DNA of 64,000 nucleotides from Marinobacter sediminum (GCF_016820575.1 NZ_JAEMQH010000001.1:434001-498000); one strand, 5' to 3'; shown: positions 9,185-18,453, numbered from the stretch's first letter. Made by a program: numbers and translations. The notes: a model not told the origin generated them from the sequence alone.

Positions 9185-9761
9185 CCAGAGGCTTGTCGTA
9201 ACTGGGCGCGAATACATTCATGAAATACGACACTTCCCGCAGCCCGTCCTCATCGAGACGGGCCTTGATCTGATTCGCCGCCGGCTCGAACTCACTGTTG
9301 CCGGCGCGAATTTCCGCCTGGCATTTCAGCCACGCCGACAACCGGTCGGCCGCCTTGATCAACTCCTTGTCTTCCGCTGGCAGCCTCGATTCCTGTACAT
9401 AAGGCGCGAAATCGGTGCGCAGATCCTCGGGTAACAGCGCCAATAGCTCCCCTTCCGCTTTGTGCTCTATGTCACCAAAAGCTTCACGCATCACTTTCGA
9501 GTGATATTTGACCGGTGTCGGCATATCACCGGTGATTACTTCTGTGGCATCGTGGTAGAGCGCTGCCGCAGCGATCCGATCGGCGTTGACCTGGCCGCCA
9601 AAATGGCGATTTCGGATCAGGGCCAGGGCGTGGGCCAGGGTGGCCACCTCCCAGGAGTGGGTCGCCACGTTTTCCTCAATGGCATTGCGCATCAACCCCC
9701 AACGCCTGATCCAACGCAGGCGTGAAATATAAGCAAAGAAGTGGCTTGCAGCGTGAACCAT
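9168..9761 (-). CDS. yfbR: 5'-deoxynucleotidase, HD domain (YfbR)
   Basis: YfbR removes phosphate from deoxyribonucleoside 5'-monophosphates in the cytoplasm and takes part in nucleotide-pool balance. The metal-binding HD residues are visible as H35, H70-D71 (LYHDATE) and D139 (KAADRLSAW). Length 197 aa matches E. coli YfbR (199 aa), as does the GDMPTPVKYH stretch after the HD pair. It is transcribed leftward and ends inside the terminator hairpin shared with qmcA. Confidence 0.92.
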   Translation of the reverse strand: MVHAASHFFAYISRLRWIRRWGLMRNAIEENVATHSWEVATLAHALALIRNRHFGGQVNADRIAAAALYHDATEVITGDMPTPVKYHSKVMREAFGDIEHKAEGELLALLPEDLRTDFAPYVQESRLPAEDKELIKAADRLSAWLKCQAEIRAGNSEFEPAANQIKARLDEDGLREVSYFMNVFAPSYDKPLDNLLE

Positions 9762-9867
9762 GTTGCGCTTTCCTATTTTGCATATCTTTATAATTTAAAC
9801 GTTCAGCCTAGGTAAACCCGGTGTTAATCTGAACATGTCTTAAATTGATACATAACTCGGGTCAATC

Positions 9868-10692
9868 ATGTCAGTCCTTCACAGACTAAACCGAACCCTG
9901 ACAGTCATTATTGCCGCACTCTTGCTGGGCGGAATTACGATTGCACAAGCAAAAACCGTGATAACCGTGGGCGCTTACCATTTCCCACCGGTTGCAGAGG
10001 TGAGCGAAGACCGCCAACCCCAGGGATTGCTGGCCGATCTGATCCAGGGACTCGAGGCGGCCCACGACGACATCGACATTCAGATCTTTCACACCTCGCC
10101 CAAGCGCCGGCATCTGGATTTCGACGCCGGCCTATACGACGTGATGTTCTTCGAGAGTCCCAACTGGGGCTGGACCAATCGGGACATCACCGTAAGTCGC
10201 CCGATCTTGATCGATGAAGACTTCTACGTTGCCCTGAGAAAGCCCGGCCGGGACCTGGATTTCTTCGAGGACATCCGAAACCGTCAATTGATTGCCATAT
10301 CCGGCTACCACTACGGTTTTGCAGACCTGGAAAACAACACCAAAACCCTGAAGAACAAATTCAAAATCGAGTTTTCGGACAGTCACAGCCGCAACCTCAA
10401 CCTGATCAAGGCCGACCGCCCCTCGGTAGCGGAGGTGGCGATCGTCAGCCGGGCCTACCTGCAAATGCACCTGTCTCAACAGCCTGATGACTGGCGCCAT
10501 CTGTTGATCTCTGACCGGCTCGATCAGCGGTACGAACTCCGGATTATTGCCCGAAAGAACGGCCCAGTCAGCGCCAGCGACATGATGCAGCGGTTAGCGC
10601 CGCTGGTGACCGACGGGTCCTACCGGATGATGGTCGAGAAGTGGGGGCTGCAACTGCCCGCCGGCTTCCTGACCAACTTCAAGAGACGCTAG
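9868..10692 (+). CDS. Periplasmic solute-binding protein (SBP family 3-like)
   Basis: A 274-aa protein with a clear signal peptide (hydrophobic residues 12-27, cleavage near AQA-KT). The fold matches family 3 amino-acid-type binding proteins: an early YHFPPVAE segment, a GLLADLIQGL block and a C-terminal QRLAPLVTDGSYRMMVEKWG helix. No permease or ATPase gene adjoins it, so it may be an orphan binding protein or a sensor-like relative as found in many aquatic bacteria. Its stop codon overlaps the stop of the convergent DUF748 gene. Confidence 0.75.
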   Translation: MSVLHRLNRTLTVIIAALLLGGITIAQAKTVITVGAYHFPPVAEVSEDRQPQGLLADLIQGLEAAHDDIDIQIFHTSPKRRHLDFDAGLYDVMFFESPNWGWTNRDITVSRPILIDEDFYVALRKPGRDLDFFEDIRNRQLIAISGYHYGFADLENNTKTLKNKFKIEFSDSHSRNLNLIKADRPSVAEVAIVSRAYLQMHLSQQPDDWRHLLISDRLDQRYELRIIARKNGPVSASDMMQRLAPLVTDGSYRMMVEKWGLQLPAGFLTNFKRR

Positions 10693-13487
10693 CGAACGTC
10701 CAGACTGAATTGCACGGTCACCGCGCCACTCTCGTCCACGGACGCCTCGCGCGACGGATCGAGCATAAACAGCTGGTCCGCCGGTACTTCATGGGTATCC
10801 AGCAACACGGTTCTGACCGCTCGGCCCCGGGCTGAGGCGAGATTATTCAGGGCCTCTGGCGGCAAAGTGCGTTCACCGGCCAGGTACGCCTGGCGGGCAG
10901 CTTGCCATTCACTCTCCGACAACGGCTTGGAACCGCCTGCGGTCAGCTCTTTGCGCAGCAGCGCCAGGCCGTCGGCCTCGGGCGCGATTCCGCCACGAAC
11001 ACTCAGCAGCAGATTGGGACGGTCCAACAGGGCATTGGCCAGGGCCGACAGTTTAGCGGGTTCATCCGCCGCCAGTTCAGTGCTGCCGGGCTTGAAACTG
11101 ACCTGCCCCAACTCGTTGCTGTTGAAGCCTGCCAGGTCGGCGATGGACCCCAGCATGCTAAACGGCGACGATGCTGCCTTCGCCAGCACATTCACAAAAG
11201 CCCGCATGACCACCCGGCTAATGTTGAACTGCGGATCAGAAAGATCACCGCTGATTGGCAGCTTTACTTCGATAACCCCGTCGCGGTCCCGGAGCAGGGC
11301 CAGCCCTAATGATACCGGGGCATCAACGGCTTCAGCACTGACGATCGGTTCGCCAAGCTCGAAACGGTCCATCACCACCAGGTTGGTGCCGTCCAGCCGG
11401 GTGCCAGTGATTTCATAATTGAGATCCACATTGAGTTTGCCACTTTCGACTTCATAGCCAAGGTAACGGCCGAAATAGGGTCCCAGCTCCGGCAATGACA
11501 ATTCGGTCATGGCCAGATTCATCTGACTGACATCGTCGGTGCCCAGGGTGCCGAGATTGCCCGAGAAATCGAGCTTGGCAACTTCACCCACGCGCCCGCT
11601 GATCTGGACCTTGCCCTGTTGCGGCGAAATGTTACTGAGCCCGGTCACGCTGCCGGACAACTGGTCAAAGAGCGTGGTGAATACCGGCTCAATGGAACGA
11701 TCGGTGTAGGCGATTTCGCCCTGCTCCAGCATCAGTTGCTTGATCCGGAAAATGAAGCTTGGCTCGCTGTCACCGGCCTCCTCAGCAGCATCGTCCGGAC
11801 TGGGGCGGAACACCCGAGCCAGGTTATGGCTACCGCTGGCGTTGCGCACCACGCTAACTTGCGGCCCGGTCAGCGTCACCGTGCCGATCTCAAGCCGGGC
11901 CGGGGCAACGTTGTATTCAATCGGTGCCAGGCGCAGGGTCTGCCAGGACAGCAGTCGGTTGTCCTGGTCTGGGAGCTGAACTGCCAGCCCAGCCACCTCC
12001 GCCGTGCCGCTAAAGGTCCCGGTCATGGGTTCCTGCTGGCCATCCAGGTCCATATTGCCATCCAGCCCGAGGGTACCACCGGTAATGCTCAGGTTGGCGC
12101 CCTCCTGCAAATAGGGCTCAAAGGCGGTCAACGCAATCTCTGAGCCGGACACCGCCGCTTCCAGAGTGAAGGGTTTTGGCGTCAGCTGACCGTCGACTGT
12201 GAGCCGACCACCGCTGGCCAGGGTTGCGTCAGCCTGGTAATTCACCGGTTCACTCAGAGTGTGATCCAGGGACCCGACCGACAGCGACAACTGTTCCAAA
12301 GCCAGATCTACCGGCGTTTCCGGTTGCTGATCCCGCCACTGAAGGCGGCCTTCAGACAGGGAAATTCCGGCCACTGACCAACGGAATGCCGATGCTCCGG
12401 ATTCCGACACCTCGGTTTCCGAAGCCGACTCATCAGCGGTCCCCGCGAAGGGTGCCAGCCAGTCAATGGCGCCCGACTGATTCCGGGTTACGGCGAGCTG
12501 AAGCCCCTCCAGGCTTACCTGGCCCACATCGGCCTTCAGGGCATTAAGGTCAAAACCGATCTCATCGACACCAATGGTGCCCGAGGTGAATTCCGCTTCC
12601 TCACTGTCCTCATCGATGGCGATGGCCAGCTCATCCAGTGACAGGCTGCCATTGCGGGTCACTAACAGGAACCGTTCCCCGACCTGCAACTCGTAATCAG
12701 AACTCAGGCTGACCTTGCCGCCGCGCAAATCGTAGGGCAGGAAAGGTGCCAGGAAATGTTCCAGGGTTTTGAATCCAACCCCACTGACCTTGACCGAGCC
12801 CTTGGAGTACAGGGGCGCCAGGCTGAGGTCGCCCTGCCAGTCGATAGTCTCATCGCCAAAGGCGGCTTGCAGACTATCGTCGCTGACCGGCTCATCTCGG
12901 GGCCAGCTGGCGAGGTCATTCAGACTCAGGTCGAGGGGGATGATCCGGAACTCGGCCGGCTCCGCCTTGCTGAAATCGCGAAATAGCAGCTCACCGCCAT
13001 TGATACTGATCTGGCCGAAATAGAGCCGGGGCAGGGCAGACGCGTCATCGGTCTCGCCGCGGTCGGCAGGCTGCTCCGGGGCCGGATTATTGCGCTGCCA
13101 GTCCCGGACAAAATTGACGCTGTAATCCTCCAGCAGGTCCAGACGAACGAACGGCTCCTGAAGCTCAATGGCCTCAAAGCCTACCGTGCCACTGACCAGC
13201 TGAACCAGATTCAGATCCAGCGCCAGTCGCTCAAAACTGAGCACCTTGGCGTCATCGCTGTCCTGCGCCGACAGCCCCTCTGCGCCAACGGTGAAAGTGA
13301 GCGGATTGAACGAAACATCGTCGACCTCGACCTGCCAGCCCATACGCTCCGCCAGCTGATCGGGCAACGCTCGCTCCAGCCACCAGGGCACCAACAGGAA
13401 ACCCGCCAATACGTACAGCGCGATGAGCACCAATAATCCCATCGTCAGATAACTAATCAGGCGGTTTGCTCGACGGCTCGCGGCCAC
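10689..13487 (-). CDS. Large DUF748 / AsmA-like envelope protein
   Basis: At 932 aa this is among the longest genes here. One transmembrane helix lies at about residues 12-35, followed by a long periplasmic region of repeated beta-rich units of the AsmA/DUF748 type, for example SFNPLTFTVGAEGL and SVNFVRDWQ. DUF748 proteins are related to the YhdP/TamB bridge-like lipid transporters, so a role in phospholipid traffic or outer-membrane assembly is plausible but inferred. The C-terminal 150 residues resemble an OmpA-like unit (SFKPGSTELAADEPAKLSALA). GTG 13487 has AAGGAG six nt upstream, whereas a longer frame to 13538 has no such site. Confidence 0.82.
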   Translation of the reverse strand: MAASRRANRLISYLTMGLLVLIALYVLAGFLLVPWWLERALPDQLAERMGWQVEVDDVSFNPLTFTVGAEGLSAQDSDDAKVLSFERLALDLNLVQLVSGTVGFEAIELQEPFVRLDLLEDYSVNFVRDWQRNNPAPEQPADRGETDDASALPRLYFGQISINGGELLFRDFSKAEPAEFRIIPLDLSLNDLASWPRDEPVSDDSLQAAFGDETIDWQGDLSLAPLYSKGSVKVSGVGFKTLEHFLAPFLPYDLRGGKVSLSSDYELQVGERFLLVTRNGSLSLDELAIAIDEDSEEAEFTSGTIGVDEIGFDLNALKADVGQVSLEGLQLAVTRNQSGAIDWLAPFAGTADESASETEVSESGASAFRWSVAGISLSEGRLQWRDQQPETPVDLALEQLSLSVGSLDHTLSEPVNYQADATLASGGRLTVDGQLTPKPFTLEAAVSGSEIALTAFEPYLQEGANLSITGGTLGLDGNMDLDGQQEPMTGTFSGTAEVAGLAVQLPDQDNRLLSWQTLRLAPIEYNVAPARLEIGTVTLTGPQVSVVRNASGSHNLARVFRPSPDDAAEEAGDSEPSFIFRIKQLMLEQGEIAYTDRSIEPVFTTLFDQLSGSVTGLSNISPQQGKVQISGRVGEVAKLDFSGNLGTLGTDDVSQMNLAMTELSLPELGPYFGRYLGYEVESGKLNVDLNYEITGTRLDGTNLVVMDRFELGEPIVSAEAVDAPVSLGLALLRDRDGVIEVKLPISGDLSDPQFNISRVVMRAFVNVLAKAASSPFSMLGSIADLAGFNSNELGQVSFKPGSTELAADEPAKLSALANALLDRPNLLLSVRGGIAPEADGLALLRKELTAGGSKPLSESEWQAARQAYLAGERTLPPEALNNLASARGRAVRTVLLDTHEVPADQLFMLDPSREASVDESGAVTVQFSLDVR

Positions 13488-13636
13488 AAATTTCTCCTTA
13501 TCAACAGCGGGATACGGGGCGTGCGCCCCTCTGATCAATAGGATAGTCGGGCGGGGCCCGTTTTGTCAGCCGCGGCTGAACCCGATATGCTCAGCGATCG
13601 TAAAGGACATCGTTACGTGATGACGAGGAACGTTCT

Positions 13637-14272
13637 ATGGACATCGGCGACATGCGTCGTGATTTTGAAAGCGAGGGGCTCGATCGCGACGCCCTCAATG
13701 ACAACCCTGTGCGTCAATTCCAGCACTGGTTTGAGGATGCCCGGGAAGCCGGCATCCTGGAGCCAAACGCCATGTCCCTGGCCACCGCCGGCAACGACGG
13801 CATGCCCGATCTGCGCACCGTGCTGTTGAAGTACTTCGACGACAAGGGCTTTGTGTTCTACACCAACTACGGCAGCCGAAAGGCCCGGGAGATGGATGAG
13901 AACCCTCGGGCAGCCCTGTTATTCCCCTGGATTGGCCTGAATCGTCAGGTGTGCATTCAGGGCAAAGTGGAAAAGGTCAGCAAGGCCGAGTCCCTTCGTT
14001 ACTTTGCCTCCCGCCCACGGGGCAGCCAGATTGGTGCCTGGGTCTCTGAGCAAAGTAAGGTCATCACCTCCCGGGGCTTGCTGGAACAGAAAGTGGCAGA
14101 GCTGAAACACAAATTCAGCGAAGGCGAGATACCGCTGCCCAGCTTCTGGGGCGGTTACCGGGTGGTGCCCGAGCGCATCGAATTCTGGCAGGGCCGCCCG
14201 AGCCGATTGCACGACCGGTTTGAATACCTGCGCAATGGCGATGACTGGTTGATCCGACGTCTCCAGCCCTGA
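13637..14272 (+). CDS. pdxH: Pyridoxamine 5'-phosphate oxidase
   Basis: PdxH oxidises pyridoxamine or pyridoxine 5'-phosphate to pyridoxal 5'-phosphate with FMN and oxygen, the last step of PLP synthesis and salvage. The 211-aa length and blocks SLATAG, DLRTVLLKYFDDKGFVFYTN, SRKAREM and the C-terminal RIEFWQGRPSRLHDR are diagnostic; the last contains FMN/PLP contact residues. It precedes tag by 46 bp on the same strand. Confidence in function is high. Confidence 0.97.
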   Translation: MDIGDMRRDFESEGLDRDALNDNPVRQFQHWFEDAREAGILEPNAMSLATAGNDGMPDLRTVLLKYFDDKGFVFYTNYGSRKAREMDENPRAALLFPWIGLNRQVCIQGKVEKVSKAESLRYFASRPRGSQIGAWVSEQSKVITSRGLLEQKVAELKHKFSEGEIPLPSFWGGYRVVPERIEFWQGRPSRLHDRFEYLRNGDDWLIRRLQP

Positions 14273-14318
14273 TCTGACCCTGACAGCGACTCACCGGAAA
14301 ATAGGAGCATAACTGCTG

Positions 14319-14900
14319 ATGCCCGACATGGAACGCTGCCCCTGGTGCGGCACCGATCCGCTCTATGTCCACTACCACGATACGGTCTGGGGCCGGCCGG
14401 AGTACGACGACTTGGCGCTGTTCGAAAAACTGTGTCTGGATGGCCAGCAGGCGGGGTTGAGCTGGATTACCATCCTGCGCAAGCAGGGCAGTTACCGGGA
14501 AGCCTACGACCACTTCGATCCGGAACGGATCGTGCACTACGACCAGGCCCGGGTTGAGAAGCTGCTGAGTAACCCCGGCATTATTCGTAACCGGCTGAAA
14601 GTAAATTCAATCATCAAGAATGCCCGGGGTTTTCTCGAGCTCCGGGAGCAGGGTACTGGGTTCAGCGATTTCCTCTGGTCATTCGTGGGCGGCAGCCCGA
14701 TTCAGAACCGCTGGCACAGCATCGGCCAGGTGCCAGTCACCACTCCGGAATCCGAGGCCATGTCCGCAGCCCTCAAGCGCGCGGGCTTCACGTTTGTCGG
14801 CCCAACCATCGTCTATGCCTTCATGCAGGCCACAGGGATGGTGAACGATCATCTCCTGCACTGCCCCCAGCATGAGGCCTGCCTGGCGCTCAGCAACTGA
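14319..14900 (+). CDS. tag: DNA-3-methyladenine glycosylase I
   Basis: Tag removes 3-methyladenine from DNA in base-excision repair. The zinc-snap residues typical of Tag appear at the N-terminus (RCPWCG and HYHD) and C-terminus (HLLHCPQHEAC). The catalytic region LFEKLCLDGQQAGLSW with its conserved Glu is present, as is the VGPTIVYAFMQATGMVNDH block. Length is 193 aa, close to the 187 of E. coli. It probably shares a transcript with pdxH. Confidence 0.96.
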   Translation: MPDMERCPWCGTDPLYVHYHDTVWGRPEYDDLALFEKLCLDGQQAGLSWITILRKQGSYREAYDHFDPERIVHYDQARVEKLLSNPGIIRNRLKVNSIIKNARGFLELREQGTGFSDFLWSFVGGSPIQNRWHSIGQVPVTTPESEAMSAALKRAGFTFVGPTIVYAFMQATGMVNDHLLHCPQHEACLALSN

Positions 14901-14908
14901 TCCCATAC

Positions 14909-14952
14909 CGCTCCGGAGTCGTAAGACTGCCTATATCTTCAACTCCGGAGCG
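14909..14952 (+). promoter_or_regulatory. Perfect 11-bp inverted repeat enclosing the ribosome-binding site of the next gene
   Basis: CGCTCCGGAGT at 14909-14919 and ACTCCGGAGCG at 14942-14952 are exact reverse complements with a 22-nt loop. The right arm contains GGAG at 14947-14950, seven nt before the GTG start at 14958, so folding would hide the Shine-Dalgarno site. No T-run follows, which argues against a simple terminator for tag. Each arm also contains the self-palindrome CTCCGGAG, so a protein operator is an alternative reading. Confidence 0.55.
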
Positions 14953-14957
14953 TCATT

Positions 14958-15278
14958 GTGAGAATTACCCTGGAAGAACTGAGAGCCAGCAATGACCTGG
15001 TCATTGATCTGCTGGAAATCATCTCCCTGGAAGGCCAACACTATATGGCGCGCCTGACCCTGGACGGGCGCGAACTGCTGCTGTCGGACAAGCGGGGCAT
15101 TACCAGCCTGTTCCGCAGCGCGTGGCAATTGCAGGATACCCTGGCATCCTTCCGGGTGCGCGAAACCCAGGTCGTCCATCCCTCCGCCTACCACGAGATG
15201 GTCGGTATGGAGCCAGCGGAGATTGAACCGCTGCGTATCCGTGTTCAGAAAGAGAAAGATCAGAGGGAGAAACCGTGA
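14958..15278 (+). CDS. DUF6482-like small cytoplasmic protein
   Basis: A 106-aa soluble protein with GTG start. I recognise it as similar to the short DUF6482 proteins of pseudomonads (ISLEGQHYMARLTLDG, LLLSDKRG, FRVRETQVVHPSAYHEMVG), which have no known function. The C-terminus is charged (RVQKEKDQREKP). Its stop overlaps the start of the DUF3429 gene by four bases, so the two are translated in tandem. Its translation may be controlled by the stem that contains its ribosome-binding site. Confidence 0.7.
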   Translation: MRITLEELRASNDLVIDLLEIISLEGQHYMARLTLDGRELLLSDKRGITSLFRSAWQLQDTLASFRVRETQVVHPSAYHEMVGMEPAEIEPLRIRVQKEKDQREKP

Positions 15279-15730
15279 TCGCCGTAGCACGACTGGCGAT
15301 CGTCGTTGGCATCGCCGGACTCATTCCATTCATTGTCGCCGTCGCCAGCCTGTTTCTGCTGCCGCAGTTCAGTGTCACCGCGATCTCCTGGTTCTACGTC
15401 TACAGCGCCGGCATTCTCGCGTTCATGGCGGGGGTGTACTGGCCCATTGCGATGCAGCTGGAGAATTGCTCTTACCCGCAATCTCCCCTCGTCACCATGG
15501 TGCTGAGCCAGGTCTTTTTCGTCATCGCAGGGGTTGGTCTGTTACTGCCAACACTCGGGCAGGTACTGGTCTACAGCTTGGCTTATCTGGCTTTGTACGC
15601 GGTGGATGTACGCTGGATGCGGGTGTACTGGCCATCCTGGTATTTGCGCATGAGACTGGTACTGACGCTGGTGGTTCTGGCCTGCCAGCTGACGGTCGCG
15701 GCGTGGTATGTGTTACTGCATGGTGCTTAA
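15275..15730 (+). CDS. DUF3429 integral membrane protein
   Basis: This 151-aa protein consists of five hydrophobic helices with the DUF3429 pattern (SWFYVYSAGILAFMAGVYWP early on). Function unknown. GTG start at 15275 sits in a GTGA overlap with the upstream stop. A strong terminator follows 12 nt after its stop. Confidence 0.8.
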   Translation: MIAVARLAIVVGIAGLIPFIVAVASLFLLPQFSVTAISWFYVYSAGILAFMAGVYWPIAMQLENCSYPQSPLVTMVLSQVFFVIAGVGLLLPTLGQVLVYSLAYLALYAVDVRWMRVYWPSWYLRMRLVLTLVVLACQLTVAAWYVLLHGA

Positions 15731-15741
15731 TCGGTCTTAGC

Positions 15742-15778
15742 CGGTAAGGGCCTTTCGCCCTTACCGATTTTGCGTTTG
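15742..15778 (+). terminator. Rho-independent terminator after the DUF6482-DUF3429 pair
   Basis: CGGTAAGGGC and GCCCTTACCG arms with a CTTTC-type loop, followed by ATTTTGCGTTT. It serves the rightward pair and could also act on the leftward sigma-factor gene, whose stop lies 18 nt downstream. Confidence 0.75.
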
Positions 15779-15783
15779 AACCC

Positions 15784-16782
15784 TCAGGCTCCAAACCTCT
15801 CTTCCAAACCGCTGAAACTGGCTTGCAGCTTTTTCAACGCGGTCTTCTCGATTTGACGCACCCGCTCCCGACTGATGCCCAGGTCGTCCGAGATGACCTG
15901 CAGGGTGTCCGGTTCGGGCAGGCCCAGACCGTATCTGCGCGACAGTATCGTTTTTTCCCGTTCGTTGAGTTCACTCAACATGGTCGCCAGGGTACGGGTG
16001 TTGTCACGTTCTGACATCGGATGATCGGGCGCGGCCTGCTCGCCACTTTCCAGACTGTCGCCCAGCGTTACTGAGCCGTCCTCAACCAGCGGTACATCCG
16101 TGGAAATTTCCCGCAGCGCCAGGGCTCTGAGCTCACCGATTCGCGACGGCGATGCTTCCATCTCCTGCGCCAGCTCCGATTGCGACGGGGTGCGGCCCAG
16201 ATCCTGATGCATGCTCAGAGACACTTTCTGCAACTGCCGGATCTCGTCGATGACGTTTTCGGGAGTGTGCACCAGGCGATTACCGCGCTGCAGACAACGC
16301 TTCACTTCCTCGCTGATCCACCAGTAGGCATAGGTTGAAAACCGGAAGCCCTTGGTGGGATCAAAACGTTCGGCGCCCTTGATCAGGCCCACGTTGGCAT
16401 CCTGGATCAGATCCGACATCGGAATACCGTGCTGGGAATAGCGTCGGGCAATGTGCACCGCCAGCCTCAGATTGCTCTGAATCAGCTTGCGGCGACAAGC
16501 GGTTGCCAGGTGAAAGGCCCGGCGACTGCGTGTTGAAAACGCACAGGCGTCGCCCAGGCTGCCAACAACCGTCCGGAAGGTTTGCGGCGTATCTTCCGGC
16601 AGCGCCAGTTCAGTGCTAAGAATGCGGTAGCACAAGATCAGTTTTCGACAGAGGCGACGCTCTGCCACATCGGTTAAGAGTTCATACCGGGACGCATCCC
16701 TGAAGTACAACCCAACCAGGGAATCCCTTTCGCCATCGTTGGCCGTAGTCGGAGACGGTCCCAGCTTATCGGTCTTTCGCAT
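15784..16782 (-). CDS. RpoS-like sigma-70 family sigma factor (divergent paralogue)
   Basis: A 332-aa primary-like sigma factor without region 1.1. Region 1.2 is recognisable (SLVGLYFRDASRYELLT), region 2 is strong (SNLRLAVHIARRY, DLIQDANVGLIKGAERFD, GFRFSTYAYWWI), region 3 follows, and region 4 ends with the HTH ISRERVRQIEKTALKKL. About 45 atypical residues separate 1.2 from 2.1. Region 2.3-3.0 (SEEVKRCLQRGNRLVHTPENV) is divergent from the usual RpoS residues. It may be a second stress sigma factor rather than RpoS itself; whether canonical rpoS exists elsewhere cannot be seen here. Confidence 0.85.
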   Translation of the reverse strand: MRKTDKLGPSPTTANDGERDSLVGLYFRDASRYELLTDVAERRLCRKLILCYRILSTELALPEDTPQTFRTVVGSLGDACAFSTRSRRAFHLATACRRKLIQSNLRLAVHIARRYSQHGIPMSDLIQDANVGLIKGAERFDPTKGFRFSTYAYWWISEEVKRCLQRGNRLVHTPENVIDEIRQLQKVSLSMHQDLGRTPSQSELAQEMEASPSRIGELRALALREISTDVPLVEDGSVTLGDSLESGEQAAPDHPMSERDNTRTLATMLSELNEREKTILSRRYGLGLPEPDTLQVISDDLGISRERVRQIEKTALKKLQASFSGLEERFGA

Positions 16783-16895
16783 AGCTTTGGTACCGGTCAG
16801 AAATTTCTAAAGAATACGTCCGGGCGGCACTGATGGATTTATCGACAGGGGACGCCGGAACCGGCGTTTAAGGCTGGAAAAGGGCCATAAAAACA

Positions 16896-16926
16896 AAAAG
16901 CCCGACCGTGTAACGGCCGGGCTTTT
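16896..16926 (-). terminator. Rho-independent terminator of the ectoine gene cluster
   Basis: Read leftward, AAGCCCGGCCG and CGGTCGGGCTT arms with a TTACA loop are followed by a T-rich tract (TTTTTGTTTTT). It lies 15 nt past the ask stop and ends the ectA-ectB-ask transcript. A separate palindrome ACGCCGGAACCGGCGT sits at 16852-16867, upstream of the sigma-factor gene. Confidence 0.88.
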
Positions 16927-16940
16927 CTGAGGGGATGCGG

Positions 16941-18392
16941 TTACTCGATGGAGGCCGCGACGATCGCATACTCGTGATTATGGGGCTCGATCAGAACCTC
17001 ATGGAGCGCTGCAATCGCCCGCTCGTAATGGTCTTCATCCACCACAAACTGGATGTCCACCTGGCGCATGCACTGGTGAATGGCCAGCACACTGATCTCG
17101 TTGTCCGCCAGCGACTTCACCGACCGGGCCAGAATACCCGGCACCTTGATGTCACTGCCAATCGCAGACACCAGCGACACCTTGCGCGTGCTGATCTCAG
17201 CGTTCGGAAATTCTTCCTTCAACGCGCGCACCACCCGCTTCACGTGCTTGAGGGTGCTGCCCACGTAGTGAGTGATGGTGTTGGCGTTGGTGTCCTTGGC
17301 CATGAAGCGCACCTTGAGACGACCCAGAACGTCCAGAATCTTACGATCGGAACCGGGCTCACCCTGCATGTCCTGGTCAAACACTTCGATCGCGAACACA
17401 CCCTTGGCGCCGGCAATGATCTCCACCTGAGGCGTCTCACTGACGTAATCGCCGGTGATCAGGGTACCGGTGTGCTCCGGCTCGAAAGTGTTCATCACCC
17501 GCAGCGGGATCTCGTTCTGACGCATGCCCTTACCAGCACGGGGGTGAATCGCTTCCATACCCAGGTTGGCGAGTTGGTCAGCAACGTCGTAGTTGGTACG
17601 GCCCAGCGGTACCACCTTGTCTTCGCCCACAATATTGGGATCGGCAGAGCTCAGGTGGTATTCCTTGTGAATGATGGCTTCCCGGGCCTCGGTGATGACC
17701 GCCACACGGCTGAAGGTCATTTCACTGTAGCCCCGGTCAAAGGTCCGCATCAGGCCTTCCTTGCACTGGGCGTAGCCGGTTACGATCGGCAGCTCCCGTG
17801 TCAGGTCGACGGCGTCGAACGCCTGCTTGAGCTTCTCGTCCAACGGCAGCAGCTCGGCGTCGCGCCAACCGGTCAGGTCGACAAACCGGGCGTTGATACC
17901 TTCCTGCTGCAGCTTCAGCGCAGTATTGAAAGCACTGTGGGCCTCACCAATGCCGGCGAGCATCTCCCGCACCGTCAGCAGATGTTCCTCGAGCTGGAAC
18001 TGACCGTAGGAACACAGGCGCTGCAGGTCGATCAGGCAACCCCGGACGCCTTCGATGCGGTCGGTGATGAACTGGTCGGCCTGCTGCTTGAGCATGGGAT
18101 CTTCGAACAGGTCCCCATTGAGGTCGGTCAGGAACTTCACCAGTTTGGTGAGATCGTCGCCCCAGGCCCAGTCCGATTCGGCATCGGCAAACAGGGCGTA
18201 AACACCCGGCTCACCGGTTTTCTTGTGCTCCAGCAACTCGTTGGTCACGCCACCATAGGCGGATACCACGAAAATACGCTGGTAAAGCTCGTCCTTGCTG
18301 CGATTACCAATGATGATGTTATCGCGGACGGCCTCGTAATTGCTCATCGAGGTGCCGCCGATTTTCTCAACGGTGTGCTGTTGCGTAGTCAT
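16941..18392 (-). CDS. ask: Ectoine-type aspartate kinase
   Basis: Phosphorylates aspartate to feed aspartate-semialdehyde into ectoine synthesis. The kinase signature is VEKIGGTSMSNYEAVRDN at the N-terminus, with FVVSAYGGVTNELL next; C-terminal ACT domains (about 320-480) include VSAIGSDIKVPGI. The 483-aa length and close linkage to ectAB mark it as Ask_Ect, the form in which lysine/threonine feedback is relaxed in characterised examples. ATG 18392 is preferred to an upstream start inside ectB. It follows ectB by 61 bp, where ectC would normally stand. Confidence 0.93.
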   Translation of the reverse strand: MTTQQHTVEKIGGTSMSNYEAVRDNIIIGNRSKDELYQRIFVVSAYGGVTNELLEHKKTGEPGVYALFADAESDWAWGDDLTKLVKFLTDLNGDLFEDPMLKQQADQFITDRIEGVRGCLIDLQRLCSYGQFQLEEHLLTVREMLAGIGEAHSAFNTALKLQQEGINARFVDLTGWRDAELLPLDEKLKQAFDAVDLTRELPIVTGYAQCKEGLMRTFDRGYSEMTFSRVAVITEAREAIIHKEYHLSSADPNIVGEDKVVPLGRTNYDVADQLANLGMEAIHPRAGKGMRQNEIPLRVMNTFEPEHTGTLITGDYVSETPQVEIIAGAKGVFAIEVFDQDMQGEPGSDRKILDVLGRLKVRFMAKDTNANTITHYVGSTLKHVKRVVRALKEEFPNAEISTRKVSLVSAIGSDIKVPGILARSVKSLADNEISVLAIHQCMRQVDIQFVVDEDHYERAIAALHEVLIEPHNHEYAIVAASIE

Positions 18393-18453
18393 AGGTTTGC
18401 CTTCGCTATCCTGCAGTTTGAAAGATCCGGGCCGGCCGGGGCGACGGGGCGTC

